Assembly: GCA_965198715.1 (NCBI GenBank)
Contig: CBDAPV010000002.1
Coordinates: 372,001-436,000, forward strand
From: RH-AL1 sp965198715
Lineage (GTDB): Bacteria > Pseudomonadota > Alphaproteobacteria > Rhizobiales > Beijerinckiaceae
DNA length: 64,000 nt
Direction of reading: 5' to 3'
Part shown: one piece after another, positions 1-8,335 of the stretch
Position numbering within the stretch: position 1 is the stretch's first letter
How the letters are laid out: each line of letters begins with the position of its first letter
The notes under the pieces: generated by a model
Told to the model about the DNA's origin: nothing
The model's input: only the letters and a program-made list of their open reading frames with translations
Databases searched by the model: none
Program-made: the position numbers and the translations under genes

Positions 1-900
1 ACTGCGCTTCGCGTTTGTGCCGACCCTGCCAACATGCCGTTCAGCGATCGATCCAAGCAGGGCTTCGAAAACAAGATCGCCGATATCGTGGGCAACCAGC
101 TCAAGGAGCCGGTCCGTTACCTCTGGGCGCCTTCGGGCCCAGGTTTCACCCGCAATACATTGAACTCGGATCTTTGCGATCTCGTGATCGGCTTTGCGGT
201 TGGTTCGGACGTCATGCAGTCGACCAACCCGTACTATCGCGCGACCTATGTGATCGTGACGCGCAAGGATAGTGCTCTCGCCAGTGTGCAGGGTCTCGAT
301 GATTCCCGACTCAAGGGGCGAATACTCGGCGTCTTCGCCGCCACGCAACCCGTCAACCTGATGCTGACGAACGGGCTGATGGACAAGGCCGTCGTCTATC
401 CGCTTCTGGTCGATCACCGTTTCGACTCGCCGCTGACCACGATGTTCGACGACCTGAAATCTGGAAAGATCGAGGCCGCGATCGTCTGGGGGCCGCTCGC
501 GGGGTTGGACGTGAAGAAGTCGGATGGAGCCCTCGTCCTGTCACCTCTGTCGAAGGACGCCGACAAACCCGGTTTCAGTTTCCGCATCTCCTTCGGCATT
601 CGCCACGAGGAGCCGGAGTGGAAGCACAAGCTCGAGGCGGTGGAGCGCGACCGCGCCGCCGATATCGACAAAGTGCTTGTCGATTACAACGTGCCGCTGA
701 TCGACGATGCCGGCAGGCTGATCCCGGCAGCCCAGGCCGTCACCGGCGCCGCAACGGCGAGTGCGACCGGCGAAGGCGCCGCCGGCGGTAGATCCGGACG
801 AACGCCGCGCGCGTCAGCGGGCAGCTACAAGGTGCCGGGCCCCGCCGCCGTCCCGCAAGACTTCAAGATGCCCGGGCCTGCGCCCACCGGACAGCCCTAA
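1..900 (+). CDS. xoxJ: XoxJ/MxaJ-like periplasmic protein of PQQ alcohol dehydrogenase, 5' partial
   Basis: The reading frame is open from the first base, so the N-terminus, including the signal peptide, lies outside the window. The visible start, LRVCADPANMPFSD, is the typical opening of the mature substrate-binding-like fold of XoxJ/MxaJ proteins. The motifs GFTRNTLNSDLCDLVIGF and TNPYYR follow. Members of this family are periplasmic and are encoded with the PQQ methanol dehydrogenase (xoxF/mxaF) and its cytochrome; they are thought to help mature or activate the enzyme. The last 60 or so residues are a low-complexity tail rich in Gly, Ala and Pro. The gene converges on the pqq operon. I infer that xoxF and xoxG lie just upstream. 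XoxJ rather than MxaJ is a judgement from similarity alone. Confidence 0.82.
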   Translation, partial: TALRVCADPANMPFSDRSKQGFENKIADIVGNQLKEPVRYLWAPSGPGFTRNTLNSDLCDLVIGFAVGSDVMQSTNPYYRATYVIVTRKDSALASVQGLDDSRLKGRILGVFAATQPVNLMLTNGLMDKAVVYPLLVDHRFDSPLTTMFDDLKSGKIEAAIVWGPLAGLDVKKSDGALVLSPLSKDADKPGFSFRISFGIRHEEPEWKHKLEAVERDRAADIDKVLVDYNVPLIDDAGRLIPAAQAVTGAATASATGEGAAGGRSGRTPRASAGSYKVPGPAAVPQDFKMPGPAPTGQP

Positions 901-969
901 GATTCGCTGGTCATGCGGATCCGCTTTCATCATGGCAAGCGAGCCTAGAGCGTCCTATGAAAAGTCAGA

Positions 970-1051
970 GTCGCTTCGCGGCGCTTGCGTGCCTGTCCGA
1001 GCTACGGTTTGTATCTTGGAGCAAGTCCGCAAAAGCGGACGTTGCGCTAGG
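970..1051. repeat. Dispersed intergenic repeat A, copy 1
   Basis: About 82 bp, roughly 86% identical by eye to 28902-28984, in the same orientation. Both copies lie just downstream of a plus-strand gene and upstream of a convergent minus-strand gene. Shared blocks include AGTCGCTTCGCG, GTGCCTGTCC, GCTACGGTTTG and TTGGAGCAAGTCC. This copy contains a perfect 6-bp stem, GTCCGC-AAAA-GCGGAC, at 1025-1040. It could serve as a transcription end between the convergent xoxJ and pqq units, but no T-run follows the stem. Confidence 0.8.
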
Positions 1052-1121
1052 AGGTTTGACTTGAGGTGCTTCATCTCTGGTTCACGATGACGGAAACGCA
1101 CCGCCGTGACCGGGATTCGCT

Positions 1122-1496
1122 TTAGCGAAAGCAGCGAATCTCGGCCTCGGCCTGCGCCCGGCGAAGGTCGGCGACGATGTCGTTGAGCCCTTTGGCCGCG
1201 GTGAACTCGCGAGCCTGGGCTCCGATTCCCTGCCGCATCGACAGGATGGTCTCTGCTTCCTCGTACTTGTCGTAGGGCAGGATGGAAGCGATGACGTCGA
1301 TCGAGCACGAGCAATGGTCGAGCGCAGGGCGAGTGTTACTGTTGGCCGCCATGCAGCCAAGCACGTAATCGGCGCGCGCCGATGTGGGATAGTCGCTCGA
1401 TGGCGTATCGGACGCCGAAGCAGGGCTTGCCATCGAAGTTGCCGCTACGCCGATCGCAAGCGCACCGACCAGGGCTGTTAAGAAGGCGGCTCTCAT
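1122..1496 (-). CDS. Small exported protein of unknown function, last gene of the pqq operon
   Basis: 124 residues. A Sec signal peptide is clear: MR, a hydrophobic core rich in Ala, Leu and Val, then Ala-rich cleavage sites near residue 28. The mature part is about 95 residues, with three cysteines around residues 49-64 (LGCMAA and HCSCSID) and one near the C-terminus, so disulphides are likely. The C-terminal half looks helical. Its ATG overlaps the stop of the preceding gene (ATGA at 1493-1496), so translation is coupled to the pqq genes. I do not recognise the family. Position suggests a periplasmic role tied to PQQ or quinoprotein metabolism, which is inference only. A hairpin (GATTCGCT/AGCGAATC, 1114-1140) overlaps the stop codon. 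Confidence 0.8.
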   Translation of the reverse strand: MRAAFLTALVGALAIGVAATSMASPASASDTPSSDYPTSARADYVLGCMAANSNTRPALDHCSCSIDVIASILPYDKYEEAETILSMRQGIGAQAREFTAAKGLNDIVADLRRAQAEAEIRCFR

Positions 1497-2227
1497 TTCG
1501 TGACCTCCGACGCGTACCGCAGGGTTTCCGCGAACAGCGCCTTGCCCATCGCGGAAGCGCGGATGTCGATGACGGCGATGTACCCCGGCACGCCGTTCGA
1601 GACATCGACCGTGTAGGTCATCGTGTTCAGTCCTTTCATCCTATCGGCTTCGGCATCGTTGACGAAGGGAGTGACGGTCACGCGCGTGACGGCCGTCGGC
1701 TTGCCATCGATGCTGTCTTCGGCTTGCTCGATCTTGGGGTTGTCGCGCCACGCCTTGCGAATGGCGTTCTTGAGATAGCGCGGATTGGCCTTGAAAAGCC
1801 CTGAGAGCTCCTGGACGTTGTTCTCGAGGATGACCAGCAGCAGCGGATCCTGTTGGTCCGAAGGGAAGGGGCCAGCCGGTTTGCGATTGACGCCGCTGAA
1901 GAGCTGCATCTCGGTGGTTCGGCTCCTGGCGTCGTCGCCGGCTCCAAGCGTCAGCACAACCTGGTCCTTGAAGGGGGCACCCAGCGCCGCATCCGACGTG
2001 GTCTTGTCGAACGTGTACGTCAACTTGCTGCCGGCCGGCGCCTTGTCCCACATCGCCGTTCCGAACAGCAGCGTCGCGACATCTGCTTGGCCGGATGTCG
2101 CCTTCGCGGCGCCGGCAGCTTCGTTCGTTGGTGCGACAGGTGCCGCCGGATCAGCGAAGGCGGCCCCACCTGAGGCGACGAAGAGCAAGGCGGCGACGGC
2201 CAGCCTGCGAACTGCAGGGATTTTCAA
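1493..2227 (-). CDS. Exported protein of unknown function in the pqq operon
   Basis: 244 residues from a TTG start that overlaps the pqqE stop (TTGA, 2224-2227). A GAGG Shine-Dalgarno lies about 10 nt upstream. The frame stays open far upstream, but that part is antisense shadow of pqqE. The N-terminus is a signal peptide with a hydrophobic core and an AFA-like cleavage site near residue 24. The mature protein has many short beta-like segments (for example KLTYTFDKT and TAVTRVTVTPFV), suggesting a beta-rich periplasmic or lipid-binding fold. No catalytic motif is seen. It is sandwiched by coupled overlaps between pqqE and another exported gene, so a role next to the PQQ pathway or its dehydrogenases is plausible but unproven. 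Confidence 0.82.
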   Translation of the reverse strand: MKIPAVRRLAVAALLFVASGGAAFADPAAPVAPTNEAAGAAKATSGQADVATLLFGTAMWDKAPAGSKLTYTFDKTTSDAALGAPFKDQVVLTLGAGDDARSRTTEMQLFSGVNRKPAGPFPSDQQDPLLLVILENNVQELSGLFKANPRYLKNAIRKAWRDNPKIEQAEDSIDGKPTAVTRVTVTPFVNDAEADRMKGLNTMTYTVDVSNGVPGYIAVIDIRASAMGKALFAETLRYASEVTK

Positions 2228-3378
2228 GCTTGGATATCCTCGACTTCGCGCTGGGGCAGGCGTCCCGGGCCGCGATAGATGTAGTCCGGGGCGACGTCCG
2301 TCGCAGCCTCGGCGGTCGCCAGCGCCTCGATCCTGGCGTGAAACGGAGATTTGCCGCAGGCCGGGTCGGTCGCGGCGGCGTCGCCCAGCAGAGCGAGTGC
2401 CTGGCAGCGGCAGCCGCCCCAGTCGATCTCCTTGCGCTCGCAGCTGCGGCAGGGTTCCGGCATCCAGTCGGTGCCGCGATAGGCGTTGAAGGCTGGCGAC
2501 TGGCGCCAGATGTCGGCGAGCGCATGATCCTGCACGAACCAGAACTCGAGGCCGGGAATCGACTCGGCCGCGTGGCAGGGCAGCACCTTGCCGGCGGGCG
2601 AGACGTTCATCAGCTTGCGGCCCCATCCGCCGGCGCAGGCTTTCGGGCGCAGCGCGTAATAATCCGGCACCACGAGGTCGATCACCAGCGAGCCCGAGAG
2701 ACGCTTGCGGGCAGCGTCGACGATGCGCAGCGAGCGGTCGACGTCGGGCCGTGCCGGCATCAGCGACGCGCGGTTCTTGTAGGCCCAGCCGTAGTACTGC
2801 GTGTGCGCGATCTCGAGCCGACGGGCGCCGAGCTTCTGCGCCAGCTCGATGAAGCCCTCGACCTGGTCGATGTTGCCGCGGTGGATCACAGCGTTGACCG
2901 TCAGCGCGAGGCCGAGCCGGGCGATCTCCTCGGCGAAGCGCATCTTGGTTTCGTGCGAGCCCTTGAGGCCGGCGACCCTGTCGGCCGATGCGACGTCCAC
3001 GCCCTGCAGCGACAGCTGCACGTGATCGAGGCCGGCGTCCGACAGCGCCGGCAGCACGGCCAGCGCGCGGCCGACACCCGAGGTGATCAGGTTGGAGTAG
3101 AGCCCGGCTTGCGCGCATTTGGCGGTGATTTCGACGATGTCCTGGCGCGCCGTCGGCTCGCCGCCGGAAAGGTGCACGTGGAGGATGCCGAGCGCGGCGG
3201 CCTCGTCGAGCACGCGGAGCACGGTCGCCGTGTCCATCTCCTGCGAGCGCTTATCGAGCTCGAGCGGGTTCGAGCAATAGGGGCAATGCAGCGGGCAGCG
3301 GTGCGTCAGCTCCATGAGGATGCCGATCGGGTTGGGCAGGCTCGGCGCTGGCGGCGCCGGCATCGCGGACGAGGTCAT
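2224..3378 (-). CDS. pqqE: PqqE, radical SAM peptide cyclase of PQQ synthesis
   Basis: 384 residues, normal for PqqE. The radical SAM motif CxxxCxxC is Cys28, Cys32 and Cys35 in ELTHRCPLHCPYC. The C-terminal SPASM region carries further cysteines (for example in PCRSCERKEIDWGGCRC) for auxiliary Fe-S clusters. PqqE links the Glu and Tyr side chains of PqqA, the first step of PQQ formation, with PqqD as peptide chaperone. Its ATG overlaps the pqqD stop (ATGA, 3375-3378), and its own stop overlaps the start of the next exported protein. Cytoplasmic. Confidence 0.97.
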   Translation of the reverse strand: MTSSAMPAPPAPSLPNPIGILMELTHRCPLHCPYCSNPLELDKRSQEMDTATVLRVLDEAAALGILHVHLSGGEPTARQDIVEITAKCAQAGLYSNLITSGVGRALAVLPALSDAGLDHVQLSLQGVDVASADRVAGLKGSHETKMRFAEEIARLGLALTVNAVIHRGNIDQVEGFIELAQKLGARRLEIAHTQYYGWAYKNRASLMPARPDVDRSLRIVDAARKRLSGSLVIDLVVPDYYALRPKACAGGWGRKLMNVSPAGKVLPCHAAESIPGLEFWFVQDHALADIWRQSPAFNAYRGTDWMPEPCRSCERKEIDWGGCRCQALALLGDAAATDPACGKSPFHARIEALATAEAATDVAPDYIYRGPGRLPQREVEDIQA

Positions 3379-3656
3379 GCTGCCTCCACCACTCTCTTGG
3401 CGACGAGGTCGCCGATCATTGCCGTCACGTCACGCTCGATCTGCGCGGGATCGGCATTGTACCGGCTGGCAAGGTCGCCGGCGATGGTGCCGATCGAACG
3501 CTGGCCGTCGACGAGCTGCAGCACTGCTACCGCTTGACCGTCGACGTTGAAGGCGCGCTCGGGTGCGAGCAGCACGTGAGCATTGCGCACCTGGTCGAAA
3601 TGCAGGCGCACCCCGCGGGGCAGTCTCGGAATGCTGGCGCCCGTCACGTCTTCCAT
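3375..3656 (-). CDS. pqqD: PqqD, PqqA-binding peptide chaperone
   Basis: 93 residues, the normal size. The protein binds PqqA and presents it to PqqE. Family signatures visible are PRLPRGVRLHFD near the N-terminus, LLAPERAFNVDGQAVAVL in the middle and a helical C-terminal half. It starts 9 nt after the pqqC stop and overlaps pqqE by four bases, so C, D and E are one transcription unit. Confidence 0.95.
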   Translation of the reverse strand: MEDVTGASIPRLPRGVRLHFDQVRNAHVLLAPERAFNVDGQAVAVLQLVDGQRSIGTIAGDLASRYNADPAQIERDVTAMIGDLVAKRVVEAA

Positions 3657-3665
3657 GGGTCTGGG

Positions 3666-4424
3666 CTATTCCGCCGCGATGGCGGTGATCGCCTGACCGG
3701 GCTGCCAGGCGCCGGGCGGGATCACGGCATCCTTCTCGATATAGGCGTGCTGCAGCGCGTCGAGCTGCGCCCACAGCACGTTGCACTTGAAGCGCAGCGC
3801 GTCGCAGACCAGCGCCTGCTCCTTGGCGGTGTGCGCGTTCTCCTTGACGTAGGCCAGGGCGAAATCGGCATCGCGCGGCGCCTGGGTCAGGCGCTTGCCG
3901 AAATAAGCCAGCGTGCGCTCGGAGATGAAGTCGTAGTTCTTAAGCATGCCGGAGACGCGCTCGGAGATGATGTTGGGCGAGAACAGCTCGGTCAGCGAGG
4001 AGGCGATGGCCTCCAAAAGCGGCTTCTCGCGCACGAAATGCACGTAGGCGTCGACCGCGAAGCGCGTTGCCGGCAGCAGCCCCTTCAGCGAGGTCACGTA
4101 GTCGCGCGAGAAGCCGAGGCCGTCGGTCAGCATCAGCCAGCGCTCGATGCCACCGTCACCGGCGTTCTCGCCGTCATGGTCGACGATGCGCTGGCGCCAG
4201 ATGCGGCGCAGCTCGGGGTCCTCCATCCGCGACAGGATGGTGGCGTCCTTGATGGGAATCATCGCCTGGTAATAGAAGCGGTTCAGCGCCCAGGCCTGGA
4301 CCTGCTCGCGGTTGAGGTGGCCGCCGTGCAGCAGCTTATGGAACGGATGCAGGATGTGGTAGCGGCTGGCGCCGATGCCGCGCAACTCCTGCTCGAGTTC
4401 GGCGGGCGACATGAGAATGTTCAA
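3666..4424 (-). CDS. pqqC: PqqC, pyrroloquinoline-quinone synthase
   Basis: Catalyses the last oxidation and ring closure to PQQ without a metal cofactor. Start chosen at TTG 4424, which overlaps the pqqB stop (TTGA) and has GGAG 8 nt upstream, giving 252 residues. An ATG at 4412 (MSPAELEQ) would give 248 and is also possible. The longer frame to 4460 overlaps pqqB more. Family motifs include YHILHPFHKLLHGG near the N-terminus, WALNRFYYQAMIPIKDA and HDGENAGDGGIERWLML. The all-helical heme-oxygenase-like fold is expected. Confidence 0.95.
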   Translation of the reverse strand: MNILMSPAELEQELRGIGASRYHILHPFHKLLHGGHLNREQVQAWALNRFYYQAMIPIKDATILSRMEDPELRRIWRQRIVDHDGENAGDGGIERWLMLTDGLGFSRDYVTSLKGLLPATRFAVDAYVHFVREKPLLEAIASSLTELFSPNIISERVSGMLKNYDFISERTLAYFGKRLTQAPRDADFALAYVKENAHTAKEQALVCDALRFKCNVLWAQLDALQHAYIEKDAVIPPGAWQPGQAITAIAAE

Positions 4425-5320
4425 AGGGCGATCTCCATCCCGTCGCGGCCGATCTCCCAACCGGAGGCCTCCGCCTGACCCCGTTCGCTCGTGTCGGACA
4501 CGAGGACAGGGTTCGTGTTGTTGATATGCACGAATACGCGACGCCCTACCGCGACGCTGCTCAAACTTTCGATAGATCCGCCTGGACCAGACATGGGTAC
4601 GTGCCCCATGCGACGCGCGCTCTTTACGCCAAGCCCCGCGTCTATCATCTCACCATCGGTCCAAAGCGTGCCATCGAACAAGAGCGCGTCGGCGCCTTCG
4701 ATGCGGCGCTTCACCGCGTCCGTGACCTCGGCGCAGCCTGGGATATAGAGCAGTCGCTTGCCCCCGGCCCTGATGTCGAGACCGACTGTAGTCTCGGTCG
4801 CCTCGCCGATCTTCATGGTCTCGTCCTCGAGCCAAAGCGGCACCTTGCCCGGCACCACGAACATCTCGACACTGAGCCCCGGCACCGGCTCGAAGGCCTC
4901 GTCGAGCGCGACCGGCAGGCGCGGCACGAACGCGGGGTTCGCTACGGAAAAGATGCGATTGGCGTCGACGCTCTCGCGCGTCGTGTCGGTGGCGTAGAGT
5001 TTGTAGGGCTGGCTCTCGCGCAGCGTCAGCAGGCCGGCCACGTGGTCGACATCGCCGTTGGTGAGCAGAACAGCCGAGATCGGCGAATGCCTTGACCCGG
5101 TCCTGGGGTGCAGCACCGCATTTCCGGCGATCTGCTGGCGGATGTCTGGAGAAGCATTGACAAGCAGCCAGTGCCCGCCGTCCGCGCTGACCGCGATCGA
5201 CGATTGCGTCCGCGACTCAACGCGAGGGTCGCCAGCGCGGGCGAGCTCGCAAACGAAACAGCGGCAATTCCACTGGGGAACGCCGCCGCCTGCCGCGGAT
5301 CCAAGGATGACCGTTCTCAC
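4421..5320 (-). CDS. pqqB: PqqB, metallo-beta-lactamase-fold PQQ biosynthesis protein
   Basis: 299 residues from GTG 5320; RTVILGSAAGGGVPQWNC just after the start is the standard PqqB N-terminus. The frame continues upstream to 5641 but that part runs through pqqA in another frame and is not coding. Motifs include CRCFVC (a zinc-site region in PqqB), the variant TNGDVDHVAGLL at the beta-lactamase metal motif, and FVHINNTNP near the end. PqqB is now viewed as a hydroxylase of the PqqA-derived Glu-Tyr intermediate; older work called it a carrier. It follows pqqA by 32 nt and overlaps pqqC. Confidence 0.95.
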   Translation of the reverse strand: MRTVILGSAAGGGVPQWNCRCFVCELARAGDPRVESRTQSSIAVSADGGHWLLVNASPDIRQQIAGNAVLHPRTGSRHSPISAVLLTNGDVDHVAGLLTLRESQPYKLYATDTTRESVDANRIFSVANPAFVPRLPVALDEAFEPVPGLSVEMFVVPGKVPLWLEDETMKIGEATETTVGLDIRAGGKRLLYIPGCAEVTDAVKRRIEGADALLFDGTLWTDGEMIDAGLGVKSARRMGHVPMSGPGGSIESLSSVAVGRRVFVHINNTNPVLVSDTSERGQAEASGWEIGRDGMEIAL

Positions 5321-5352
5321 GCGTCCCCTCGTTCCGTGATGATGTCCGAAGC

Positions 5353-5442
5353 TTAGAACTCGACGCCGGCGTCGGCCGACTCGTAGCTCGTGACTTCCAT
5401 GCCGACGCAGATCTCTTCGACGATCGGGGCAACCCAGTTCAT
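5353..5442 (-). CDS. pqqA: PqqA, PQQ precursor peptide
   Basis: A 29-codon gene. The peptide begins MNWVAPIVEEICVGMEV and contains the conserved EVTSY core, in which Glu16 and Tyr20 are the residues joined to make PQQ. It ends in AGVEF. A clear GGAGAG ribosome site lies 6 nt upstream of the ATG. It is the first gene of the pqq operon, as in other Rhizobiales. The match to the conserved core, the length and the position leave little doubt. Confidence 0.95.
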   Translation of the reverse strand: MNWVAPIVEEICVGMEVTSYESADAGVEF

Positions 5443-5589
5443 GGTTCTCTCCATTGATAGGATCCGCGGAGACCATGCCGGCCTCTTCTAAGAAGATCCT
5501 AAGGCGTTTACTGTTCCCGCCTGTGCGGCAGGTGACAGTCATATGCCTCCGTCGGGAAAAGCTGGCAAGTAGATCGAGATTGCAAATCG

Positions 5590-5619
5590 GGATATTTTTC
5601 CTGAGAGAATCTTGAGCAA
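5590..5619 (-). promoter_or_regulatory. Possible pqqA promoter
   Basis: The 237 bp between pqqA and the response regulator gene are the only stretch that can hold the pqq operon promoter. It is noticeably richer in A and T than the genes. Reading leftward, TTGCTC (5619-5614) could be a -35 box, followed about 17 nt later by an A/T-rich AATATC stretch as a weak -10. This is a guess from base composition; the transcript would have a leader of about 145 nt. Confidence 0.25.
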
Positions 5620-5679
5620 GGCTTATATTGCATTGCAGCAAAACTCCTTTTCCTTGTGGCTACGTGCCCGACGCATGCC

Positions 5680-6381
5680 TCAACGCATCGTCTCCAGCAT
5701 GAAGCCGCGCCCGCGCACGGTGGCGATGGCGGGTCCGCCCTCGCGCGACACGTCGGCGAGCTTATGGCGGAGATAACCGACGTAGACGTCGACGACGTTG
5801 AGCGACGTGCCGCCCTGATCGGGCCAGAGCCTGTCGTAGATGTCGCCGCGCGCGATCGGCTTGTTGGGCGCGGCCATCAGCAGGGCAAGCAGTTCGGCCT
5901 CCCGCTGGGTCAAGCGCACGATGGTCTCGGCATGTCTCGCCTGGCGGGTGTCGAGGTCGAGCGAAAGGCCGCCGGCCTCCAACAGGCTGATGTTGACGGC
6001 GGCGCGGCGCATCAGCTGGGCGCTGAGACGCGCGACGAGCTCATCGAAGGCGAAGGGCTTGACGATGTAGTCGTCGCCGCCGGCCGCAAGCCCCTCGACG
6101 CGATCTGACACCTCGTCCTTGGCGCTGAGGAACAGGATCGGGCCGGAGAAGCCGTGCTGACGCAAGGAGCGGCAAAGATCGTTGCCGGTGCCGTCGGGAA
6201 GCATCACGTCGAGCAGCACGGCATTTGGGTTGGCGCCGGCCATGTGGTCCAGCGCACCTCGAGCCGTGTCCACCCACTTCACCGCGAAACCCGCGGCACC
6301 CAGGCCGCGCTGGAGCAACGCGCCGATGTCGGGATCGTCCTCGACGACGAGCACGTCCTTACCTGGCATCGGGGGGCGCAT
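5680..6381 (-). CDS. OmpR-family response regulator
   Basis: 233 residues. The N-terminal receiver domain (residues 8-120) has the acidic pair ED at the start, the phosphoacceptor Asp58 in VLLDVMLPDG and the conserved Lys in IVKPFAFDEL. The C-terminal winged-helix DNA-binding domain (about 135-230) has the usual RLTQREAELLALL and the end VRGRGFML. The ATG follows directly on the stop of the upstream kinase (TGAATG), so the two form a co-translated pair. The genes lie immediately behind pqqA in the same orientation. Control of methylotrophy genes is possible, but nothing in the sequence proves it. Confidence 0.93.
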   Translation of the reverse strand: MRPPMPGKDVLVVEDDPDIGALLQRGLGAAGFAVKWVDTARGALDHMAGANPNAVLLDVMLPDGTGNDLCRSLRQHGFSGPILFLSAKDEVSDRVEGLAAGGDDYIVKPFAFDELVARLSAQLMRRAAVNISLLEAGGLSLDLDTRQARHAETIVRLTQREAELLALLMAAPNKPIARGDIYDRLWPDQGGTSLNVVDVYVGYLRHKLADVSREGGPAIATVRGRGFMLETMR

Positions 6382-8028
6382 TCATGAGGGTTTCGCGAGC
6401 GGAAGGGTGATCGCAATCTCGGCGCCGCCGAGCGGCGGGCCGGCCTCACCAAGTTTCACACGTCCCCCATGCTTGTCCACCACCCAGCTCACCAGCGACA
6501 GGCCGATGCCGTGGCCCGACATGGTCTCGATCGTGCCGCGCCGGCCGTCCTTATCGCTGCGGCGGGCGAAGCGCTCGAGCAAGCGTTGCGGCTCGTCGAC
6601 ACCCCAGCCCGGCCCATCGTCGCGCACGGCCAGGAACGCCGCCTCGTCCCGCCTGCCGACGTGGAGCACAATTCGCTGAGCCCTCGTCGCGTAGCGCAAG
6701 GCGTTGTCGATCATCCCCTCGACGATCTGGCGCAGCCACTCGAAATCGCCGTCGACGACGACATCGAGGCCGTCGGCATCCTCGATGAGGATGACGAGAT
6801 CCTTGCGCTTGGTGGCGCCTTCGAAGGCCTCGACGGCGCTGGCGCAGACGGCCTGAAGCGCGACCGGCCGGAAATGGAGTTCGATCGTACCGCTCTCGGA
6901 ACGGGCGACGCGCAGCATATCCTCGACGCGGCGCTGCAGCCGCCGCGCCCGGCGGCGGATCACGCCGAAGGCGGCATGGTCGGCGCTCGAGGCACCGTCG
7001 TTCGGCGGCAGGCGCCCGCCTGCCGGAACCAGCGCCCCGGCCGCTTGGCCGGCCAGCGCGATCTCGCACTCGCCGAGGATCACCGTGAGCGGGGTGCGCA
7101 GCTCGTGGCTGATGTCGGCGAAGAAGCGGCGGCGGCTCGCGTCAATCTTCGAGAGCGTCTCGTTGACCGCGCGAAGGTCGGCGGTGCGGTCGGCGATCGT
7201 CGTCTCCAACGCGAGGCGGTCGTGCACGACGCGCTGCTCGCCGCGGCGCAGCCGGGCGGTCATGCGGTTGAAGACGACGGCGAGGAGACCGAGCTCGTCG
7301 CGACGGCGCACCGGCAGGCGCAGGTTGCGCTCGCCCTGGCCGATGGCGATCGCGGCATCGCGGATCTCCGCCACTGCGGCGAGGATCGGGCGCGAGATCA
7401 GGCGATAGAAGGCGAGCGACACGACGAGAGCCGACACAACCAGGATGACGGCCGCCCGCGTCATCGTCACCGAGACCGAGCGCGCGTCTTCGCGGCCGGC
7501 TTCGACGCCGCGACGGTCGGCCTGCATGAGGAAGAACAGGAAGGGGCCGGTGAACGTGGCGAAGCCGTTGAAGGCGCCGCGAGTGAGATCGCCGCGCTTC
7601 TGCGGATCGCGCTCCTTCAGAGCCTGGCCGACCTGCCCGACCAGCACGCGGAAACCGGCGCGTACCTGTTCCAGCGGGCGGGCGCGGGCGGCCATGGCGT
7701 TGATGTCGGCGGGCAGGTCGGCGTTGCGGATCGCCTTGGCGATCTCGGGCTCGAACTTGCCGATCGCCGTCAGCACTTGAGCCTCGGCCTCCTTGAGGCG
7801 CGTGCCGCCGGTCGCCGGATCGTCGACGGCGTCGATGGCGATCAGCCCGTATTGCTGGACGCGGCCCGACAGCTCGGTGAGGAGATCGAGACGCCGCTGC
7901 GCGTCGAGGGCACGATCGATGGTGCGATCGGTGACGTGCATCGCGTAGACGACACCGAGCCCCGCGGCGAAGGCGATGGCCAGGCAGCCGAAGACGAGCA
8001 GGCCGAGCTTGAAGCGGATGGTGCGCAA
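6382..8028 (-). CDS. Sensor histidine kinase, partner of the OmpR-type regulator
   Basis: 548 residues. One membrane helix lies near residues 8-30 and a second near 190-212, enclosing a periplasmic sensor of about 160 residues predicted to be helical. A HAMP linker follows (about 213-265), then a HisKA domain with the phosphorylated His308 in FFADISHELRTPLTV. The HATPase_c domain has N-box EGMIDNALRY, G1 DDGPGW and G2 GHGIGLSL. There is an unusual Ala/Gly-rich insert just after the H-box helix (residues 325-345). It would phosphorylate the adjacent regulator. The ligand is unknown. Confidence 0.92.
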   Translation of the reverse strand: MRTIRFKLGLLVFGCLAIAFAAGLGVVYAMHVTDRTIDRALDAQRRLDLLTELSGRVQQYGLIAIDAVDDPATGGTRLKEAEAQVLTAIGKFEPEIAKAIRNADLPADINAMAARARPLEQVRAGFRVLVGQVGQALKERDPQKRGDLTRGAFNGFATFTGPFLFFLMQADRRGVEAGREDARSVSVTMTRAAVILVVSALVVSLAFYRLISRPILAAVAEIRDAAIAIGQGERNLRLPVRRRDELGLLAVVFNRMTARLRRGEQRVVHDRLALETTIADRTADLRAVNETLSKIDASRRRFFADISHELRTPLTVILGECEIALAGQAAGALVPAGGRLPPNDGASSADHAAFGVIRRRARRLQRRVEDMLRVARSESGTIELHFRPVALQAVCASAVEAFEGATKRKDLVILIEDADGLDVVVDGDFEWLRQIVEGMIDNALRYATRAQRIVLHVGRRDEAAFLAVRDDGPGWGVDEPQRLLERFARRSDKDGRRGTIETMSGHGIGLSLVSWVVDKHGGRVKLGEAGPPLGGAEIAITLPLAKPS

Positions 8029-8047
8029 GCGCGGCTCCGGATGGCGC

Positions 8048-8254
8048 TCAGAGCGCCGTGTCGAGCCGGCTGCGCGGCACGCACTTCCACTTGTCGACGT
8101 GCCAGGCCGGATGCTGCTGCGCCCAGACCGCCACCGTGTTCTGCCCCTCGACGATGCAAGAGACCGGCGGCCGCTCCTCGACCGATTGCTGCACCCGCTC
8201 CGTCTTGCACGTCGTCGGCGATGCCATGAGGCAGACCGAAAGGATCACGAACAT
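8048..8254 (-). CDS. Small conserved protein of unknown function
   Basis: 68 residues, starting MFVILSVCLM. Four cysteines and a C-terminal WAQQHPAWHVDKWKC segment resemble a family of 65-70-residue proteins common in Rhizobiales; I recognise the pattern but no function is known. The N-terminal hydrophobic stretch could be a short signal or anchor. It is the same size and style as the next small gene at 8336-8551, also cysteine-containing. Same strand as its neighbours, 19 bp upstream of the kinase gene. Confidence 0.7.
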   Translation of the reverse strand: MFVILSVCLMASPTTCKTERVQQSVEERPPVSCIVEGQNTVAVWAQQHPAWHVDKWKCVPRSRLDTAL

Positions 8255-8335
8255 GGGCGTCTCCCGATGGCGCCGGTGTCGGCCCGGCCTGCATCAAGAC
8301 TAGGCCCGCAATCCGGCTCGGGGAAGACGGGTGCG

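Noticed and set aside
1114..1140. Hairpin at the end of the pqq operon as a terminator
   Set aside because: The stem overlaps the stop codon and no T-run follows on the minus strand, so a terminator role is weak.
2228..3118. N-terminal extension of the exported pqq-linked protein (frame open to 3118)
   Set aside because: It is antisense or out-of-frame shadow of pqqE. The TTG at 2227 with a ribosome site gives a proper signal peptide.
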